DNA of 64,000 bases from Botryosphaeria dothidea. Lineage: Eukaryota > Ascomycota > Dothideomycetes > Botryosphaeriales > Botryosphaeriaceae. The DNA is taken from positions 4,030,001 through 4,094,000 of the forward strand of contig WWBZ02000016.1 in NCBI GenBank assembly GCA_011503125.2, in the 5' to 3' direction. Positions within the stretch are counted from its first letter, which is position 1. Every line of letters starts with the position of its first letter. A program made the translations under genes and the position numbers. Below, piece after piece: positions 44,912-56,683 of this stretch. Below the pieces are notes generated by a model. That model did not search any database, was not told where the DNA came from, and saw nothing but the letters and a program-made list of their open reading frames with translations.

Positions 44912-46050
44912 TCACAGTTTCGACGCCATGTTCCCCAAAATCTTCGCAGCATCCTCTCTTACTTCCTCGACAATTTCCTTTGCCGGCATAATCTCTTTGA
45001 CCAAGCCGACGGCGGTACCAGCATAGGTTGTCATTCTTCCCTGAGGACCCCATCCGGCGTCTCCCTGTTTCACAGCTTCGTCGTAAAGCCTCTTGTTCTC
45101 CTCTAGCGCCACGCCCTTCTCCCAGTCTTCCCAGCTGCGGTTCAGCACTCCCCGTCCATTGTACCCCTCCGGCCAGTCCGTCGTCCCGCGCAGCCGATCA
45201 TAGACACTCGTCCTCGCGGTCGTCGCACCGCCGTCGCCGGCGCGCACAACCTCAGCCTTGTAGCCCTGCGCAATGGCCGCCTCAGGGCTCGCGAGGAAAC
45301 GCGTACCCATTACGACGCCCTGCGCTCCCAATGCCAGCGCCGCCGCGACCCCGCGCCCCTCCGCGATCCCACCGGTAGCAATCAGAGCTGGCTTCTCGCC
45401 TGCCGCCAAGTTGAGAAGGTCAATGGCATTAGCGACCTCGGGAAGCAGCGACACGATGCTCGCGCCGCGCTCCCGGCCGTGCCCGCCCGCATCGGTGCCC
45501 TGGACGACCAAGACATCTGGTTTACACGCCTTGGTCACGGCGATCGCTTCGGCGACTGTGCCGATTTGTATCCAGATGCTCGTGCGGCGCTGGGTGGCTT
45601 CACGAATGGCATTCGTCCACTCACGGAGGTCATCGGTCTTGCGTGGTGCAAAGAACCAGGCGGCGGCAGGTATATATTTGCCCAGCAATTCGGCTGAATG
45701 TTGAAGGTTGGCACCCCAATTTATGAAGCCGACGCCAATTGGCAAAATCTTCTGTGGGTCAGAGTGAGGAATTGGCTGGCCCAAGAGCTGCTGTTGCGCT
45801 TCGTGGAGGTTAGGTTCGAGAGTACTCGTATCGCTTCCTGCAGCAATGAAACCCAAGCCACCTGGTATGAAGAATGCGGTTAGCATGCCATCACAAGCCC
45901 GGGGGAATTTTAGAAAAGGCAGCAAGACTTACCCGCGCGAGAAACTTCAACAGCAAGAGGCGCCAGTGCAATGAGTCGCATCGGCGCACTCGCTATGAGA
46001 GGGGTTCGGATCCATGGGTAAGCAGCTTTCAAAGGCGCAGTGACACTCAT
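44912..46050 (-). CDS. Nitronate monooxygenase (2-nitropropane dioxygenase family)
   Basis: Two exons, 46050-45933 and 45861-44912 (71-nt intron), give 355 residues. FMN-dependent oxidation of alkyl nitronates; cytosolic or peroxisomal. Seen: N-terminal PLIASAPM, the FMN-loop GGLGFIAAG (joined by splicing SRAG to GLGF), VLVVQGTDAGGHGR, ALIATGGIAEGRGVAAALALGAQGVVMGTRFLAS, all standard for the TIM barrel. The C-terminus ends SKL preceded by MA, a canonical type 1 peroxisomal targeting signal, so peroxisomal location is likely. The native substrate is not deducible. Confidence 0.93.
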
Positions 46051-46402
46051 GTTGGGCGAGCTAGATCCATCGTTGGAGAAAGGCGGGATTTGGGTTAGAA
46101 ATAGTCACAGCAGCCGAGGGGTGAACGATGACGATTGCGGGGAAAGTTCCATTGGTGCGCTTGGACCTGGCATCTCCGCGGAACAGGGACCGTTTCCAGT
46201 TGCCTGTCGCGAACTACCAACCAATCGCTAAATCCTCATATTGGGAATGTTTATATACAATTGATCCTTTGCCGGGCGAGTTGTATTTGAGTCCGACTTC
46301 GTTAGATGGTCCTGCACATGCTGGGTCGCTAGGAGAAACTGTAACAGCGAAAACCAAATTTCTAGAGCGCCGACGAACCTTCTTGTGCACACTGTTCGAA
46401 AA
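46051..46402. other. Spacer, nitronate monooxygenase promoter
   Basis: 352 bp between the nitronate monooxygenase start and the 3' end of the next gene, both on the minus strand. Nothing specific seen. Confidence 0.45.
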
Positions 46403-47500
46403 TCACGCCTTTTCCTTTGCGCCGAAATTCTCACAGGTTGTCTGCTGTCTCGAACATTGTGTACGTTGCATTTCCTCATCGTCTTCCTCGACTGTACGCT
46501 CGCCATCTCCGAAAAGTGGTTTGAAAAACGCATCGTAGCAGGCCCATGCAGCTCTGAAAACGGCATTGGTAAGCGCGGAAAGCCATCCTGGGCTTTTGCC
46601 GCTCTCATCCTGAAGTGCCTCGTGGAGCGAAATCATGACAAGAAACAAGGGCAGCCAGACTGTGCTGAAAATGATTTGACCAAGGCGTTGCCGACGAGTG
46701 GTGATGGTAAACGGCCTGATGCTGTATAGGTATTCCTTGTAATCCCGAGGTAGTGAATGTTCTTCAGCTCCATCGGTGATGAGCTTGAGGTATCGAGCAG
46801 ATGGCTGTGCATAGGATGGATCGGGTCTGTGAGGGAGATTGCCCCCATGGATGGGTGCGAACAGAGTATGGGCTTTGAAGGGCTGCACAGTGGGGTTCTC
46901 AGGCACTGTGTCCTTGTCACTCAAAGGGTAGCAGTCGACCAGTACATCCTTGTATCCGGAGCCGCCGCCCTCTGTCGCAATGATGTGCCTGTAATCCGCC
47001 AGTGTAACTTCGTACACCACCCCAACGAGGCCTTTCCTCCAGCGATCCTTATGATAATCTGCGGTGTTCAGCAGAAGCGGTTCCTTTTCCGACGATGTGC
47101 TGTCATCGGCCTGGGCGGGGTTCCTCAAGCTGGAGTTTGAGAAACATGGCTCGGTGTAGGGAACGCCGGGTAGGTCGAAGGTGAGACGTAGTGAAGGCAC
47201 GACAACATTGATCTGGGCCAGAGGTTTGATGCCTCGCCTGCCTTGGAATGTCTCGTAACACAGATTCGATCCGTATGCCAGATAGAGCACTGTCTCCTCA
47301 CTCTCCGACGCAGCGCTTTTGTCAAGACTTCGGTCGGCGAGCGTCTCGCGTAAAGATTCCTCGATGCGCTTATCTGAAGGCGGCGGTAGGCTGGGGCTGA
47401 AGCTTGTGGTCGGGCCGGCGCGCCTTGAAAATAGAGTGGAAAGTGTGGTTCGAAGTGAGCAGTTCGTCGGCCCGGAGCGGTTAAGGTTTTCGGCAGGCAT
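46403..47500 (-). CDS. Gamma-glutamylcyclotransferase-like protein with C-terminal membrane segment
   Basis: Intronless, 365 residues. The substrate-binding signature YLAYGSNL sits near residues 73-80, followed by FQGRRGIKPLAQINVVVPSLRLTFDLPG, GLVGVVYEVTLADYRHI and GGSGYKDV, matching the GGCT fold that forms 5-oxoproline from gamma-glutamyl compounds. After about residue 270 there is RRQRLGQIIFSTVWLPLFLVMISLHEAL, a likely membrane segment, then a cytosolic tail. This tail is absent from the small soluble GGCT enzymes, but is in my recollection common in fungal versions. Role in glutathione turnover is an inference. Divergent from the axis-like gene. Confidence 0.85.
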   Translation of the reverse strand: MPAENLNRSGPTNCSLRTTLSTLFSRRAGPTTSFSPSLPPPSDKRIEESLRETLADRSLDKSAASESEETVLYLAYGSNLCYETFQGRRGIKPLAQINVVVPSLRLTFDLPGVPYTEPCFSNSSLRNPAQADDSTSSEKEPLLLNTADYHKDRWRKGLVGVVYEVTLADYRHIIATEGGGSGYKDVLVDCYPLSDKDTVPENPTVQPFKAHTLFAPIHGGNLPHRPDPSYAQPSARYLKLITDGAEEHSLPRDYKEYLYSIRPFTITTRRQRLGQIIFSTVWLPLFLVMISLHEALQDESGKSPGWLSALTNAVFRAAWACYDAFFKPLFGDGERTVEEDDEEMQRTQCSRQQTTCENFGAKEKA

Positions 47501-48322
47501 GGTCAGTGGGCAAATGAGAGGGCTCGGCGGGGGCGAAGCTTTCGGTTGTGTCCGTCAATGGAAACAGGGCGATGAGGTGACCGGCAAGGTGTATGGTGCA
47601 AGATGCGGCTCCTTTGTATAACAAACAGCTGTCACTCGTGTCATACGTAAGGCGGCGATAAGACACGAAACGGCTCGGAGCGGGAGTCTTCCACTTGCCG
47701 AACGCCGACAGCTCTCCATTACCAATCCACCGGAACCTACCCGGCGTCCCTTGTAGCCAATGTGTAAGCTCCTCCTAAATGCCAAAGACTCCGGGTCAAG
47801 AAAATGCGTGGAATCTGGAACAGAAAGCGCGTCATGGTGAAAGAGAGTGGCTCTTACGCGGCTCAGCAGGTTGTTACGCGTGAACCACGTCTTGGCGGCA
47901 ATCTGTGTCGCGCACCGGTTGTCTTCACCGAGGACCAATGATGTCATCAGTCCAGCGGTTGACCTCCCGCTCCCATCAGCGACATGAGGCTCGCAGATGC
48001 TCGTGCCCCCTGTGCAGAAATATTTGCATCTCAACCTGGTTGGGACAGTGGCCCGGCCACTTGGGGCAGGAGGACCCCGCGTGCCTGCCAGGAATGCCAT
48101 GGGCACATTTCGTTCGTCCGCCACATCGATCTCTCATTTCATCGAGCTTGCAATCGCCTCTCGTTGAGATTCCACGCGGGGTCTTTCCTCTTCGACCCTG
48201 CCGCTAGTCTTCTGCTCCTCGACTCTCCTCGACTCTCCTTGCTCTTTCAACCTCGCTCTTCCTTAACTGAGTTTGATTTTAACGTTCCCGCCCTGGCGCC
48301 ATCAGCGTCATATCGCGCAGAT
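47501..48322. promoter_or_regulatory. Divergent promoter, GGCT-like / axis-like gene
   Basis: 822 bp between two divergently transcribed genes. A CT-rich block at 48180-48265 (TCCTCGACTCTCCTCGACTC, a direct repeat of CTCGACTCTC) lies just before the axis-like start and is typical of fungal core promoters. Short frames here are not supported. Confidence 0.5.
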
Positions 48323-51300
48323 ATGAGTGTCGAGGACCTGCACACCAAGGTTACATCAGCCCTCGCCTCGGACGGTAGCATTTCGAATTGCAGGCTTCTT
48401 TGCGAAGTCGTCGTAGGTGAATCTCACCTCTTCTGATCCTACCCGAGCTCACACAACATAGGAACACTTAGCAACAGGTCAAGATGAGAAAATCACCGAT
48501 GATCTTGGCAAGAATTTTGCTACTGGATTGCTTCGCTTCTTCCTCAACTCGGCTCACGAAGCTTTACTACGTCGATGGGCATGTTGTCACACACGTCTTC
48601 CCTTTCTCCCACCAGCTAACAGCTTCACAGGCTGGTATCCTCCTCTCTGAACTCTGCCGACTGTCTCATGGAACAGCTTCACTCCTGAGCCGTTCGCGTA
48701 ACACAGGTTCCGTTGAACTCGAAGGACTCGGACGGCTGGTCCTGGAGCACGGGGAAAGAGAAGATCTTCAGGTTGTCTCCTGCTTGATAATGAAGCAGCT
48801 CCATGCGCAAAGTATCCAGCAAAACCTTTTCTGGCCAGCTCAAGCCCCGGCCATTACCTTCGCTGTCCCTGATTCTCAGGAATTGATGAGCCATCTTCAG
48901 GATATTCTCGACAGCGTCTCGGGGCCTCGAAGGTGCGTTGTCTCTGGTATCTTGTCGGTCTGCATCTGTTTAATATATTTAGGTCTCATACGGATGTCCT
49001 CTACCCTGATGTCTTTGGTGCTGGCGAAGACTGGTACTTTGACAATCGAAATGCTCGAATCACCGCGCTCCTCGAACATCAATTGACCATCATCGTTCCA
49101 CCACCGGCTGCACATCATATCATTTTCATCGATATCCCCTTCGACAACATAATCGAGGTGGTCCTTGAAGAAGAAGCTAAAGTACGACTGCGACTGGTAT
49201 CGAACTTTCCTTCGTGTGCTTACACTGTCAACGCCACGGAGGCCTACACTGGGAAAGTTGTTCTGGAGTTTGGAGGCCAAGAGGAGGCTACGGAAGCCAT
49301 GGTGATCATTCAACGCAGATGCCCCCAGAATTTGGCATCATCCCAGCCGGCATCATTGAAGCTCTTGCGATCGTCCAGTCCTTACCCCGACCGAAATTTT
49401 GACGGAAGCAAAGACTCAGAAGATCAGGAGGCGGACCCCGCCGATGGAGGAACTACAACGATCCAAGGTATGAAGTCATCGCGCTTGACCGGAAAGGGGA
49501 TCAAGCCGCAACCCTCTCAACGCCCACGTGCTGCAGACAAGGCGTACGATCAGGCTAGAGAACCAAGTACGTTGCGCTCAGCATCAGCGAGCAATGGAGA
49601 AGCGCCAGGCGGACACAGAACTGCGAAAGGGAATGGCAACGAAAGCCAAGACCCACGCAGTACGAGCCCGGACCCTGACAAAAATGACGGAATGTTCCAA
49701 AACGCGCATCAACCACCGCAAGAGAATGCAATCAAGCCTTCCGTAGATGATTCCAATGTCTATGATTTTCCAGTAGAGAGCCCCAGTCCCATCATTCCGC
49801 CCGAAAATCCCAACAAGACGAAGGGGACAGCCGAGGGCAAAGGTGGTCGGCCAAAGAAGAAGCAGGCAAGTGGAAACGGCCGCAAGAGGAAAGATGATAG
49901 AAAGAATGAAGACATGGATGACGACTACCAACCGCGACAACAACGAAAGGACGCGCGCAAAACATCAGCTCCCGTAACCCGAGGATCGAAGGCTGTCGGA
50001 AAATCTGATGTTGAGACTTCCGATGAGCAAAAGCCGAGTGAGGGGCTTGTCGTCAAGCAGGGGAGAGAAAGTTTGCCGAGGAAACGGCCAAAGGCTAAGG
50101 AGTCCGAAGGTTCCACACAGGTTGAAACTCTTGGAGAGAAATCTGGTACTGGTAAAGCAGGTCATCAGCGAAGATCTCAACCGAAACCGAGTCCGAAGAC
50201 CAAATCGGAGAGCCTTCATAGGAAGGGACGTGCTGCCAAACAGAAAGAACGAGAGGCCTCATTTTATGAAGATGATGGCAATCCTGTCATCGCTGACGAC
50301 GAAGATCACTCCAGCGATTCCGATGCATTCGAGAACAATCGAGAATCCAGTCTCAAGATTCCCAACACGCAGGCAAAAGCTGGTGGTACCCAAGATAATG
50401 CTTTAATCCTCAGCTCTGCAGCGGACTCCGATTCATCTTCGTCTGACGATGACAATGACGAGGAAGACGCCCAAAATGCTGCTGAAGAGAAACCGGTGAC
50501 GGAGGTTCGAAAGGAAATTGATAGGCCGACTACATATCTCATGGCGGATACGCAATCCAAGCCCTTAGCGGAATTCACAAATTCGAAGTCTGCCAGCCGG
50601 AATGTCAAACCAGAGACGAACCATCTGGGTACGGAAGTGCGAGTGAGCGGGCAAGCCGGAAGCACCTCGAAGATTCCGCCAGTCTCTGAAGCCAACGACC
50701 TGAAGACAAGGAACATTCAACCAGCTCATAATTCCCTCGCCCGCAAACCCCAGAATATCCTTGTCGACTCGCGGAACCAGCAGAATCAAGGACGTCAGCC
50801 GGCAAGAACTACACCAGCCCCGGTGACGCCCTTCCAACCAGCATACAGCTCTGCCAGACATAGGCGGAGAAGAGGACCAGACCAATTCAGCGCAATGCTC
50901 GAGCATGAAGAGGCCTCCGCAGGAATTCGAGGATCATCAGAGCTAAAAATACCCAGAAAGCGCTCAGCAGAAGACAGCCTTCCTAATCGGAGTGAAAAGC
51001 GTCTACAGAAAAGCCCAGTCATGAAAATCGAGCAACCGCACAACAGGTCAGTACACCAGGTGGAGCCAAAGTTGGCCGCAGAGGCCGTAAATGCACAGAC
51101 TTCCTCTCCAGACACATTTGGTTTCCTCGATGACTTCGAGGACGACGCTACACTTGGAGCTGACGCCTCTCCACTTCCTCGTGAGCACCAACATCAAATG
51201 TCTCCAAAGAAGCCTTTCACGAAGTTGGCCTCAGGGATAGATAAGCCTCCTGAAGCGCCGTCTCCAAGCGGACCACCTTCTCATCCTTCAAACTCCTTCC

Positions 51301-52445
51301 AGTCAGCAGATCCTCCTAACAGGCCAACCGCTCGGTCGACTACGGGATTTCCTATCGAACGTCAAACAGAAAAGAGCTACCCGCCCACGACGAAGCTTCG
51401 TGAAGCCAAAACAAAGCTTGATATGGAGTCATATCCGACGCAAGTGCTGTACACTGTGCAGCACGAATTATCCTCAAATCCTGCACCACAGATTCAAGCA
51501 GATTTAGTTCATACTGACGCTGAATCTATGGTTGGTAAGGACTCAGGGTCTCCAGGCATGCCGAGAGCTTACATTCGCATGGAAACGCAAACCACTAGGC
51601 CTGCCCTTTCCAGCAACAAGAAGAAGCTTCCTGGGCCTCCAGAAGCGGATTCGCAGGCAATCACTACGCATGTCCCTGCAAACGCGTTGAAGGCATCCAC
51701 ATCCCTGCAAACACCCGCGCGCTCTCCAATTGATCCATTTAATGGAATCACTCCGACCTCTCATCCCAGCAAGGATGAGACACACTTTCTGCGGAAGCTG
51801 CGCAAGGACATGGAAAAGCAAGCAAACCCTTCCGGTATTGATCCGGATAATACCAAGTCTGGAAGTGAAGAAAGTGCCGATCAAGAGGATCCCGACAGGA
51901 CTTTGGTGGAAATGGTTGATGAGATCATGGGAGCAGACTTGACAGATGACAGGAGCACATCTGAAGACTCTTCCACTGCGGAGGAGTCAGAAGAGTTTAC
52001 CAAAGAGATGGAATGGGAAGCTTCTCTGAAGCCACACCAGAGAGACATGTTTGATGCGCTCACTCGCATATCAAGAGTAAAGTTTAAGCCGCCCCAGGCG
52101 TTTTATGTTCTCTGCTGACGAGACTTAAAGCACTTTGTTCGTCATCTGATAGATGCTGAGACTGCCATTGAAGACATCATCTCCGAATATGACCAGAATG
52201 GGATGCGACTGATTGAGCAGATGGAAGAATCTCACCGCAAAGAGTATGAGAGTCAAAGAAAGACCCTTACGGAAGCTCGTACGCGCATGTCCAAGTCTTT
52301 CGTCCGCATCAGTGATCAGCTTGCGAGTGAGGAGAAGCAAGCCCGCTCTTCATTGCTCGGCAAGAATTGCGAGAAAGACGCAGCAACATCGAGGAAGCAC
52401 ATATCTCATCTCGAGAATTTGCTGGATCAAATGGGGGGCGAGTGA
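48323..52445 (+). CDS. Large protein with meiotic chromosome-axis architecture (Red1/SYCP2/ASY3-like)
   Basis: Five exons: 48323-48416, 48478-48578, 48631-48932, 48983-52076, 52131-52445; 1,301 residues. Seen: a helical N-terminal half (residues 1-165, e.g. FATGLLRFFLNSAHEALLRRW, AGILLSELCRLSHG), then a beta-rich PH/Spt16M-like stretch to about 275 (ITALLEHQLTIIVPPP, HIIFIDIPFDNIIEVVLEEE), about 900 disordered Ser/Lys-rich basic residues, and a C-terminal coiled coil at about 1198-1301 (AETAIEDIISEYDQ, IEQMEESHRKEYESQRK). This order - ARM-like, PH-like, disorder, coiled coil - is that of the axis-core proteins Red1, SYCP2 and ASY3. Assignment is by architecture only, so alternatives are a kinetochore or chromatin scaffold. 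Intron 2 is GC-AG (GCATGT, branch GCTAAC, 52 nt). The last intron (54 nt) bypasses a TGA at 52116-52118. Confidence 0.75.
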
Positions 52446-55400
52446 ATACTGGGACATATCTTCCAAAGAGGCCTGTCCATTCTTTTCCCTGCTCTCCTGT
52501 TCTCTTTAATTTTCATTTGCAAGTAAACTTTATTTGCTGATAAGCCCAATGAGGTAATGGCTGAGAAAGAGAAATCTTTCGCTACACAACGCTACTTCGC
52601 ATCACGAGGAATGTTCCAACCAAAAACCCCCGGTTTATACTTCCAATCAGAGTGCGTACTTTCTCCATAGAGTAGCTTACCTGGAATCGACCACTACCGC
52701 AGAAGAGGACAAGCATAGTAAAAGCCTTCTTCCAAATTCCTACCTTGAACCTTCGGCAGGTGACAGTGTCAAATATCACAATGATAGAGGTAGCCCACAT
52801 GCAATCCTCTGATTTGTCCAGCTCCTACAGATACGAAAACACAAAAACCAAATCAAATGCCTGTGACGATGAAACCGCTTCCTTCTGAAGCTGGACCCGC
52901 CGCTACATTCCATCCACTCATCAAAAAGGTGGAGAAAAAGCAGCGGTCCGAGGTAGCCGGCTCTAGGCGCATTGACACCGATGGCATGTTCTTGGAGAAG
53001 AGCAAGGGGTTGTACATTATATCTGCAACGTGGAGACGGCTTTACGGATACCCCGCGGACTGGTCGACCCTTGACCAAGAATCTTTCGGTAGGGCTGCTG
53101 ATGTATGCTTGCCCCGCTCAAGCGTCCCGAGGATATGGGTGCGGAGGAATTCTGCGTCGGGCCGTGTACGGAGTATTGCTTCCCTGATGAACTATTGGGT
53201 CTGTCTGTGTGATGTGGGAGATGGTATCTGGTGATTCTTGCATTTTTGGTGCTGTTTCCGTCACTGAGTTGGCGCTCTCAGTTGCTATCGGAGCTTGCTA
53301 TTGATACGTTCTCCATCCTGTGCACCGTAGAAAGATCTGCCGGAACGCCTGGGATATTTGGACAATTTTCAGAGATTTTGAATAGGCGTTGCTTCTTAGA
53401 GGGAAAACTAGAACGAAGTGCAGCCCATCGGGCGCGCGCGCGTAGCTTGAGCATATCCAATGACACTGCTTATTCGTAATCGCTACTGCCTACTTCTACT
53501 GCCATCGTCACTGGTCCGCAATGTCCCGACAGTATAGTATTTCGACGCTGCGTTAAGACACGCATTGCGTCACATCCGTCCTCTTTCCACCTCTCACACA
53601 TGCAGCCTGCCCGCCCGCTGCAAGGGACCGCCCAACCGTTTCAGCCCTTCCTGTCTCGCTGCCAGTCGAACCGCGAAGGGTCCGCATATGGCCATTTCTC
53701 TCCGCAGCCAATGAGGCGCAGCTACTCGGCGCTTTTTGCAGCCCGGCCGCCAGGGAATGCGCAGCATCTCCACATCCACGGACGTGCGTGCCGCTGACGG
53801 ATTCAGCAGCTGTGTTTGGTCCCCAACAGCTGGCGCCGAAGCATTCACTCATCTGGACGCAGGAGCATTGCATTCCCGGCTGCGGACGAATGCTTCGAAG
53901 TATGGGAGCAGGCGTTGTCTAGCTTCGTCTGTGGGGAATGTGCAAACTGCCGCATGCGGCGCTAAGCGTCGGCTGCGGCGTCCTGGCCAGCTCGCATGGT
54001 AATAGGACCATGATCCCTGTCGAGCTGATTGACGGTACGTACCGTGGTTGACAAGCAAGCTGAAGGTTAAAAAGAATGCACCTAGCCGAGATGGGCGTAG
54101 AAGGGAAAAGGGCTTTTGAGTTCAGCAAGCGAGCGCGAGGATGCATCGGCTGCGCCGAGCGGGCAACCTTAACAAGAGTTTAAGGAAGAGGCGAGGAAAG
54201 TTTGTGCATCGGCTGGAAGGCGAGATCGAGTGGAAGGGAGAAAAAGTATGTTGGAGGGTTGGGGGAAAGTGTGTTCCTGAGCGCGAACATGGGAAGGGAA
54301 TTAAGCTTATCTGAAGCGCGCCTGAAGGGTTGTGTGTCATGATCCCGAATGCTGAGTGCGCGGATTCGATGCAGCAGTGGTCGTCGATGCGGGAAGTGAG
54401 GACGTTGCCGGACTTCCCTTCATCGACGTGTGTACCAGCCAACTGTCCAGATCTCCAGAGGCTCATTTCAATGTGATTGTGCTACAAGGAAAAAAGACGT
54501 TGCCAATGATCAGCCGCCCTGTGGAAATTTGACAAGGAGCGGAAGGAGCGGACGAAGCTTCTTCTCGAACGCGGGCGCCGGCACGCACCTGTCACCCGTT
54601 CCCGCCCTACAAGCTAAAATTTACTTCGCCAAAGCCTAGGCTGCCCGCAATCTGGAGGATTCTGCACTCCGGCCGTTGTGGAAATGACGAACGGCGATGA
54701 TGCGTTGTGGTGAAGCGAAGGACGACGCCACACCTTCCGTTGACGTGCCAATCCGCCGATGGCACGCCACAGGACCGCAGATCGTAAGCTGGCTGTCCCT
54801 CGGAAATTCCAGAATAATACATTTCGTCACCAAGAAGGATCCCGGTGCGAAAAGGAAGCACAATGGAAGAAGCTTCCTCTATATCGGATGAGGCTACCGA
54901 ATGCAGTAATCCACATCCGCGATGCTTCCCGCTGCCCCGGTCGTATATGCGTCGCTGTTATGGTCATGAAACTGTATGATTGCCAGCAGCACCGACGTCG
55001 ACCAGGAGGAGGAGAAGGGCGAAGGCGGAGATGAGACGTCGGAAGAAACGAAAGCAACGAAGATCCCAGGGATCAAACTAAAATGCCCACTCGGATAAGC
55101 TTGCCGGACCCGGTCTGGAATCTCAGTATCATCCCCGAACGTGACCAATTGCCGGGAATCGCGGGAATGACTTGGAGAGGAGGACGGGTGCTATCTCTCT
55201 CTTCACGAATCACCCGTCTTTGTGGCTGATGCGGCCAATTCATCCAGCATAAAGCATGACTTGCACAGAATTCAGTGACCTGCTTTTAGTACACACAATC
55301 ACCATAGGCCGAATCAGATGCTGTATCTCTCTCGTCCTCGCTCGGCAGTTGACCCGCAAGGCACTGCAGATCTCTCTACGCATGATGAAGTGGAGTCGGC

Positions 55401-56683
55401 GACAAAGAGCGTGGCAGCTCTTCAACCTTCGCGCCCCCACTCCAAAGCAAATCATCACACGACTTAAGGAGGGATCGCATTGTAATCAGGGCTCCAAACT
55501 TTGCTTCTTTCATTGATCGCGTACGGCACTTCTGGCCGGCGAATGCTTCCAACATCCTACAGAACTCCAACAATCCCCCCACTTGCCTAAAGCGAATCTC
55601 TGTACAAGCACCATTTCTCTGCACTTTGCTGTGAACGTCGACAATTCCCGTCCTATCAGAAATAAACCACACGTTCCAAGCCACCCAAACCATCTAGCGA
55701 TGACAAAAAGAAAAACGGTAAAGCAATAACGCGAAGAGCGCCAAAAAGATCCCTTTCCCAAAACAATAATCAATCGAGACCTTTGCGCTTGGCCATTGCA
55801 AAAAAGCATTCTAAAACACCACTCGGCAAGAAAAGAATAACGGTGAAGAGAAGAACAAGAAAGACTCGGCAAGGCACGCCACGTATTGCTTTGTGTGGTA
55901 CGAATCACCCACAAGCATCAAAATTGTCTGCTTTCGAATGCCCAGCTGCTGCGCAATAGGGTAAAAAAGACAGCTGGACCTGTGTTGTAGAAGAGGAGTC
56001 GGAAAAAAGCGTTGGGTTTGTTGAATGGTAGGAAGAGTCCAAAGAGAATAATTTCCGGCGTCTTGGCCAATTGCGGAGCTCGTGGTTCGTGCTCCGGAAT
56101 AAAATTTACCGTTTAAACAAAAAAAGGTGTTGATTGCGCGCCCATCGTTGCTAGACGTTTCGGGTCGCGGTCCGGAGAATGTTAGATCCAAAGAAACCGG
56201 TTCGAGGACAATGAGGGTTCGGAGCACCAGGCTGGCTGAAGCAAGTTGGACAGAAGCCGAGGGATGATGATGAAAAAACAATCACCTAGCCGTGGTCTCA
56301 TTACGGTGTGCCGCGAAAAAGGAAATAACAATCGATGCGTAGTCGTGCTCGTGCTGAGTCGGCCGGTTTTCACGAATGGGAAAAATGAAGAAAAATGCTG
56401 GTATGCCGTGACAAGTCTTGCCATCATGAAAGTGTGATTGCGGCGCGCCATGCCGGAACCCGACCCCCTGATTGCCGTCATTATTGGTTCGCAGCGCCAT
56501 GTCCGCCGCCCCGCCTCGCTTCACTCGGGATTAGTAATTACGTTGGTATGCACGTAGTTCCCCCTTTTTACAATGATTTTCTCCTTTCCGCCCTTCGTGA
56601 GCGGTTCTTTGCTGCTGCGATCGGGCTCTTGCGGGGCTGGCTCGGACAAGGAATTCCGCGGCACGGTGCTGGGATGGTTGGAA
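52446..56683. other. 4.2-kb stretch without a convincing gene
   Basis: Lies between two convergent 3' ends, where fungal genomes usually have well under 1 kb. The best frame is 52857-53234 plus (125 residues, MPVTMKPLPSEAGPAATFH), not recognised and without homology-like features. Frames at 55376-56524 minus are short and overlapping. No tRNA boxes, terminal repeats or transposase remnants were found. It could hold a noncoding RNA, an orphan gene or decayed DNA. Confidence 0.4.

Noticed and set aside
52857..53234. 125-residue plus-strand frame as an orphan gene
   Set aside because: Decent start and some plausible codons, but no domain, no intron evidence and a composition change half-way. 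Left inside the 4.2-kb interval entry.
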